Shown: piece after piece, positions 28,366-32,791 of the stretch | How positions within the stretch are numbered: position 1 is the first letter of the stretch | How the letters are laid out: every line of letters starts with the position of its first letter | Assembly (NCBI GenBank): GCA_013373335.1 | Contig: JABXHZ010000376.1 | Span: 1 to 32,791 of the forward strand | Reading direction: 5' to 3' | Source of the DNA: Cyclobacteriaceae bacterium | Lineage (GTDB): Bacteria; Bacteroidota; Bacteroidia; Cytophagales; Cyclobacteriaceae | Length of the DNA: 32,791 nucleotides | The notes under the pieces: model-generated | Told to the model about the DNA's origin: nothing | Seen by the model: only the letters and a program-made list of their open reading frames with translations | Database searches by the model: none | Translations under genes and position numbers: made by a program

Positions 28366-29074
28366 CCTTTGTCAGTTCTAAAAAGATATCCTCCAAACTT
28401 CCACCTTTTTCCTGCACAAACTGGCTTTTCAGGTTTTCAAGACTGTCATTTCCAATAATATTACCTTCTTTCAAAATCATAATCCGATCCGCGATAGTTT
28501 CTACCGAATCAATCAAATGGGTACTGACCAAAATAGTCTTTCCTACTTCTTTTAGCTCTCTGAAAATTCGTTTGGTGTTTCGGATGGCTTTCGGATCTAA
28601 GCCAATCATCGGTTCATCAAAAAACAAAACGCTAGGATCAGGGAGCAAGGCGCAACAAATAGAAACCTTTTGCCTCATCCCTTTAGAAAGATCTTTTCCG
28701 AGTTTTTTGGCTTTATCTGTCAAATCATAGATTTCGAGCAATTCCGCTCCTCTTTCTTTCCAATTCCGAATCCCATATGCTTGGGCGATAAATTGCAAAT
28801 GCTCCTCCACGGTAAGTAAGTCATAAACATAAGGAGTCTCAGGGATGTAGCTAAAAAGTCGCTTTGCTTCCACTGACAGGTGATCATAACCGCCTATGGT
28901 GATCTCTCCAGACGTTTTTCGAAGCAATCCAACAATACATTTCATCGTGGTACTTTTCCCTGCACCATTCGGTCCAAGAAGCCCCACCACTTCCCCTCCT
29001 TGAAGCTCAAAGGAAATATCATTGACGGCATTTTGCTTCCCATATCGCTTAACCAAATTCTGAACAAGCAGCAT
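28358..29074 (-). CDS. ABC transporter ATP-binding protein
   Basis: 238 aa; Walker A GPNGAGKST, signature LSKGMRQKV, Walker B VLFFDEP. Confidence 0.95.
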   Translation of the reverse strand: MLLVQNLVKRYGKQNAVNDISFELQGGEVVGLLGPNGAGKSTTMKCIVGLLRKTSGEITIGGYDHLSVEAKRLFSYIPETPYVYDLLTVEEHLQFIAQAYGIRNWKERGAELLEIYDLTDKAKKLGKDLSKGMRQKVSICCALLPDPSVLFFDEPMIGLDPKAIRNTKRIFRELKEVGKTILVSTHLIDSVETIADRIMILKEGNIIGNDSLENLKSQFVQEKGGSLEDIFLELTKDE

Positions 29075-29170
29075 AAAAATCCAATTTTGGATTAAAACTA
29101 GAATTCTTTAAGCGAAGTTTGGACGTTTTGGAACCTTTTTTGACAGCATATCGAAAAAATTTAACATAGT

Positions 29171-29779
29171 ATGAAAAAACTTCTCACACTCATTGTCTTT
29201 CTTGGCCTAGGAGTAGCCTCTTACGCCCAACAAGCTGGAAAATTCAGAATTGGCCTTGATTTAGGGCCAGCTATTCCAAAAGATGGAGGAATCGGCGCAT
29301 TAGTCAATATTGAGCCTAAAATCAATGTCCGTGACAATATGAATATTGGTATTCGTTTTGGCGTAGCAGGCCTGGCAAAAAATGTCACCTATTATGACAT
29401 CACCGAAGATTATGAAGGAGAAGTATCTGGAAACGTTTCAGTCGCCGGAACTTTGGATTATTATTTCAACAACGGTGGAAGCAATTTTGCCCCTTACATT
29501 GGTGCTGGATTTGGATATTATGGCTTGAGTTCGGTTGAAATTGATGCCTCCAATATAGATGATGTGGATGTAGGGAATTTAGAAGCAAATTTCAAATGGG
29601 CCCCTATGGTTCGAGCAGGTATTGAATTAGGAAAATTTAGAATGGGAGCGGAATACAACTTCATCCCTAGCTCAAACCTCCAAGATACCAGCGGACAAGT
29701 TATCGGTGAGGCAATCAACCAATACTTTGGATTTACTTTCGGATTTTATGTAGGTGGTGGACGTTGGCGAAAAAATTAA
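29171..29779 (+). CDS. Small outer-membrane beta-barrel protein
   Basis: 202 aa; signal peptide MKKLLTLIVFLGLGVASYAQ; alternating beta-strand pattern, YYFNNGGSNFAPYIGAGFGYYG. Confidence 0.85.
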   Translation: MKKLLTLIVFLGLGVASYAQQAGKFRIGLDLGPAIPKDGGIGALVNIEPKINVRDNMNIGIRFGVAGLAKNVTYYDITEDYEGEVSGNVSVAGTLDYYFNNGGSNFAPYIGAGFGYYGLSSVEIDASNIDDVDVGNLEANFKWAPMVRAGIELGKFRMGAEYNFIPSSNLQDTSGQVIGEAINQYFGFTFGFYVGGGRWRKN

Positions 29780-29781
29780 AA

Positions 29782-30708
29782 TTAAGCCCTTACACCTGCC
29801 AAAAGATATAAAACGGCCATTCGGACTGCGACCCCATTCTCCACTTGCTGAAGAATGATGGCGTGGTCCGAATCGGCCACATCGGAGGACAATTCTACTC
29901 CCCTATTGATTGGCCCTGGATGCATCACGACAATTTCCTTATCCAATTCCTCGAGCATTTTTTTATTGATCCCGTAGTAAAGGGAATATTCACGAAGACT
30001 TGGGAAATATTTAATTTGCTGCCTTTCAAGCTGAATTCGAAGCACATTGGCAACATCACACCATGCCAAGGCTTTTCTTACATCCAACTCTACCTTTACC
30101 CCTAAGCTTTCAATATGTTTCGGAAGCAAAGTTATCGGACCGCAAACCATAACCTCAGCCCCTAGTTTTTGCAGACAGAATATATTAGATAAGGCTACTC
30201 GGGAGTGAAGAATATCTCCAATTATAGCCACTTTTTTCCCCTGCAAATCACCCAATTTCTCACGCATGGAAAAGGCATCCAAAAGTGCTTGTGTGGGATG
30301 CTCATGAGTCCCGTCTCCCGCATTAACAATATTGGCTTTTACATTTCTTGCCAAAAAATGCGGGGCTCCGGGACTGCTGTGACGCATGACTACCATATCG
30401 ACTTTCATCGATAAAATATTATTCACAGTATCAACTAACGTCTCCCCCTTTTTTACGGAACTATTACTTGATGAAAAATTCACTACATCCGCTGAAAGTC
30501 GCTTTTCGGCCAGCTCAAAAGAAAGTCTGGTGCGGGTGGAGTTTTCGAAGAATATATTGGCAATAGTAATATCACGAAGCGAAGGCACCTTTTTAATCGG
30601 TCGATTGATAACCTCCTTGAAATTTTCGGCGGTTTCCAATATCAACTGAATATCCGCTGAGGTCAAATCTTTGATTCCTAGGAGATGGCGGGTGCTGAGT
30701 TGCGACAT
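29782..30708 (-). CDS. pyrB: Aspartate carbamoyltransferase catalytic subunit
   Basis: 308 aa; FENSTRTRLSFELAEKRL, HPTQALLDAFS, VVMHPGPINRGVEL. Confidence 0.96.
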   Translation of the reverse strand: MSQLSTRHLLGIKDLTSADIQLILETAENFKEVINRPIKKVPSLRDITIANIFFENSTRTRLSFELAEKRLSADVVNFSSSNSSVKKGETLVDTVNNILSMKVDMVVMRHSSPGAPHFLARNVKANIVNAGDGTHEHPTQALLDAFSMREKLGDLQGKKVAIIGDILHSRVALSNIFCLQKLGAEVMVCGPITLLPKHIESLGVKVELDVRKALAWCDVANVLRIQLERQQIKYFPSLREYSLYYGINKKMLEELDKEIVVMHPGPINRGVELSSDVADSDHAIILQQVENGVAVRMAVLYLLAGVRA

Positions 30709-30713
30709 GATTT

Positions 30714-31259
30714 TTATTTTTCTTTTTCAGTAATCCAAACTGCATCTTCCGGCTGTCCTTGGGAAGCCCATTCGACGACCACATATTGTGTATCAATCGT
30801 ATTGACACGAATTCCAAAATAGTCAGGCATGATTGGGTAATCCCGGGTAAGTTTTCGGTCGACCAAAACCATCAACTCTACCTTTTGAGGCCTCCCAAAA
30901 GCGATCATAGCATCCATGGCAGCTCGAACAGACCTACCTTTATATAGTACGTCGTCTACCAAGATTACCTTTTTCCCCTCTACCAAAAAATCAATTTTCG
31001 TTTCATTCGCTTTCAAAGGGAAGTCCCTTCTCCGAAAATCGTCCCGGTGAAAAGTAGCATCCAAATAGCCGGCAGGGACTTTTACCCCGGATATCTTCTC
31101 CAACTCCTCCACGATTCGATCAAGGAGAATAATTCCTCGGGGCTGCAAACCAAGCAGTACAGTATTTTCGAAATTATCGTGATTTTCGATCAGCTGATGA
31201 CAAAACCTTTTCAGAATGATTTGGATTTGTTGCTGATTTAAAACAAGCCGTTTTTGCAT
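30714..31259 (-). CDS. pyrR: PyrR bifunctional protein / uracil phosphoribosyltransferase
   Basis: PRPP-binding motif KVILVDDVLYKGRSVRAA; GLQPRGIILLDRI. Start placed at ATG 31259 (MQKRLVLNQQQ) rather than 31310. Confidence 0.92.
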   Translation of the reverse strand: MQKRLVLNQQQIQIILKRFCHQLIENHDNFENTVLLGLQPRGIILLDRIVEELEKISGVKVPAGYLDATFHRDDFRRRDFPLKANETKIDFLVEGKKVILVDDVLYKGRSVRAAMDAMIAFGRPQKVELMVLVDRKLTRDYPIMPDYFGIRVNTIDTQYVVVEWASQGQPEDAVWITEKEK

Positions 31260-31293
31260 GGGTAGGATTTGCCGGTAAATATAAAAAGAAATT

Positions 31294-32791
31294 CTAGTCT
31301 TCGGATTCATCTGGTTGATAGAGGTCTCCCGAAACCATCACTTTTGAAAAGAAAAACACTTCCCGGGTCGCAGCTTGACCATTTTCCTTTTGGTATCTGA
31401 TTCGCTGGTTTCCGCTTAAAAGAAAATATCGATCATACCAATAAACCAAGCGAAGACTAGGCATGTCCGTATCTGCAATACGCTCATTTTCGTTGACCAA
31501 TTCTAACTCAAAATCAAGGTTGTCGAACTTCTTCTCCCCATTTTTGATATAGGCAAGGCGAATCTTGTCATTGCGAACATAGGCATGATAAAACTCGTCT
31601 CCTATGATGGCTATTTCACCAAAAGGTTCTGGAATATCTGTTAGCAAATCATCATAGGTAGCAGAATTGTCCCAAACAACCCTTCCTTCTTCTCCCAATT
31701 TGACAAAGTGTGCAGAGATATAGCTGAATTCGGTATTAATCTGAAGTGGGCCCTGATTAAATCGCCTTACAGATATAGGATCCCAGTAATCTTGCCAATA
31801 ATTCATTCGACTCCATCGGTCATAGCGATACATGCTCGTCGGTGAAAAGGGCCATCCCCGATTTCCCCCTCGAGCATTAATGATATTATAGTGATCAAAG
31901 AATACATATAATCCGTCCTTTTCCTGGCGAACTTCTCGGATGGAATAAACATTTCGAATGCTAGGAATCTTATCTCGGTCTACTTGCTTGAGCACCTCTG
32001 CATCCTTTTTTGCCTTCCCTTTTTCATCCAGATAATTAAAAAAATTAGGAAAGTCTTCCAGGGTGTACAACCTAGTATCAAATTCTCCGAATTCATTGAT
32101 CTCGGTCCGATACATACCTAGGTAAGAATCCCTTCTGGCTAAACCAAAAGACCCAATCATTGATTTTCGGTACAAATCTTCCTGTACGACAAGAGCTTCG
32201 ATAATTTCCTGATCCTCATCCCCAAACTGATCGATTCGAATTTCACGAAGTAAGTTCCCCAGTAGATCATATGTATTGAGAATCACTTCCTTATCCCGAT
32301 ATTGACCTTTCCGGCTCAAAACAACTTCAAAAGCTTCAATTTCAGGCATTTTCCGAATCTGAAGAATCTGCGTGTCATTCCCGTAAACCCCTTGAACCGT
32401 TTGGATAGTCTTATCTTTTAGACCATAAACCTGAACCACGGGACGCATATTTGCTGACCCCATAAAAATAGCCCGTTCATTCTGAACCAAAAATTCTGCT
32501 AGCTCAAGATCTAGTAAGTTTTCTATAGCATATTCAAAAGCATCCAAACCCACCAAATCAACCTTGAGTACATATTTTTCTCCACCAATCCCACTACCCC
32601 GTTGGAAAAGAACATATAGAAAATCTCCGTCTAAATCATAGCCAATCAGATCATAACCTGGCTGTACAGGCAATTCGATCAAGCCCTTTTCAGTGGTCAA
32701 TTCTGGGTCCAGAATAATGTATTGAAAAATGCGATCTACTGAAAAAGCACGCTTTGCCAGGGTTCGAAAAGCAACTAGGTTTTCGCCATAA
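31294..32791 (-). CDS. Conserved hypothetical protein, 5'-truncated by the window edge
   Basis: The ORF-track start at 32700 is a TTG; the frame stays open upstream to the window end (...YGENLVAFRTLAKRAFSVDRIFQYIILDPELTTEKGLIELP...), so the true start is probably outside the window. Beta-rich sequence. Confidence 0.75.
   Translation of the reverse strand, partial: YGENLVAFRTLAKRAFSVDRIFQYIILDPELTTEKGLIELPVQPGYDLIGYDLDGDFLYVLFQRGSGIGGEKYVLKVDLVGLDAFEYAIENLLDLELAEFLVQNERAIFMGSANMRPVVQVYGLKDKTIQTVQGVYGNDTQILQIRKMPEIEAFEVVLSRKGQYRDKEVILNTYDLLGNLLREIRIDQFGDEDQEIIEALVVQEDLYRKSMIGSFGLARRDSYLGMYRTEINEFGEFDTRLYTLEDFPNFFNYLDEKGKAKKDAEVLKQVDRDKIPSIRNVYSIREVRQEKDGLYVFFDHYNIINARGGNRGWPFSPTSMYRYDRWSRMNYWQDYWDPISVRRFNQGPLQINTEFSYISAHFVKLGEEGRVVWDNSATYDDLLTDIPEPFGEIAIIGDEFYHAYVRNDKIRLAYIKNGEKKFDNLDFELELVNENERIADTDMPSLRLVYWYDRYFLLSGNQRIRYQKENGQAATREVFFFSKVMVSGDLYQPDESED

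Noticed and set aside
1-32791. CRISPR array, transposase, integrase, phage or toxin-antitoxin genes
   Set aside because: No regularly spaced direct repeats, no mobile element or defence protein motifs in the ORFs; tRNA-Cys shows no adjacent integrase or duplicated 3' end.

Overview
This looks like a core-genome segment from a Bacteroidetes (Cytophagales-like) bacterium; the taxon is inferred from protein style and promoter motifs only. The centrepiece is a 16-gene minus-strand respiratory locus (about 21.27 kb down to 4.73 kb): alternative complex III (actA-F), an aa3-type cytochrome c oxidase (coxB, coxA, two subunit III genes, subunit IV), heme A biosynthesis (ctaA/COX15, ctaB) and assembly factors (SCO1, DUF420, and an uncharacterised 81-aa CxxC membrane protein). 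Also present are a very large orphan-looking multi-sensor histidine kinase, an edge-truncated SprA-like surface protein, tRNA-Cys, rpsA, plsC, a cystathionine beta-synthase-like gene, an ABC exporter pair, a small outer-membrane beta-barrel protein, pyrR-pyrB and an edge-truncated conserved hypothetical. I saw no CRISPR array, transposase, prophage or defence system, and I do not claim a dramatic new system. The best leads are: (i) the 81-aa CAMC protein as a candidate oxidase assembly factor; (ii) near-perfect TTTG-N19-TACCTTTG promoters for act-cox and tRNA-Cys, with a similar one for rpsA; (iii) phased TTACAA repeats plus an inverted repeat upstream of the act-cox promoter; (iv) strong terminators placed just before SCO1 and before the kinase; (v) hairpins around the rpsA/plsC divergent promoter region, including an rpsA leader structure.
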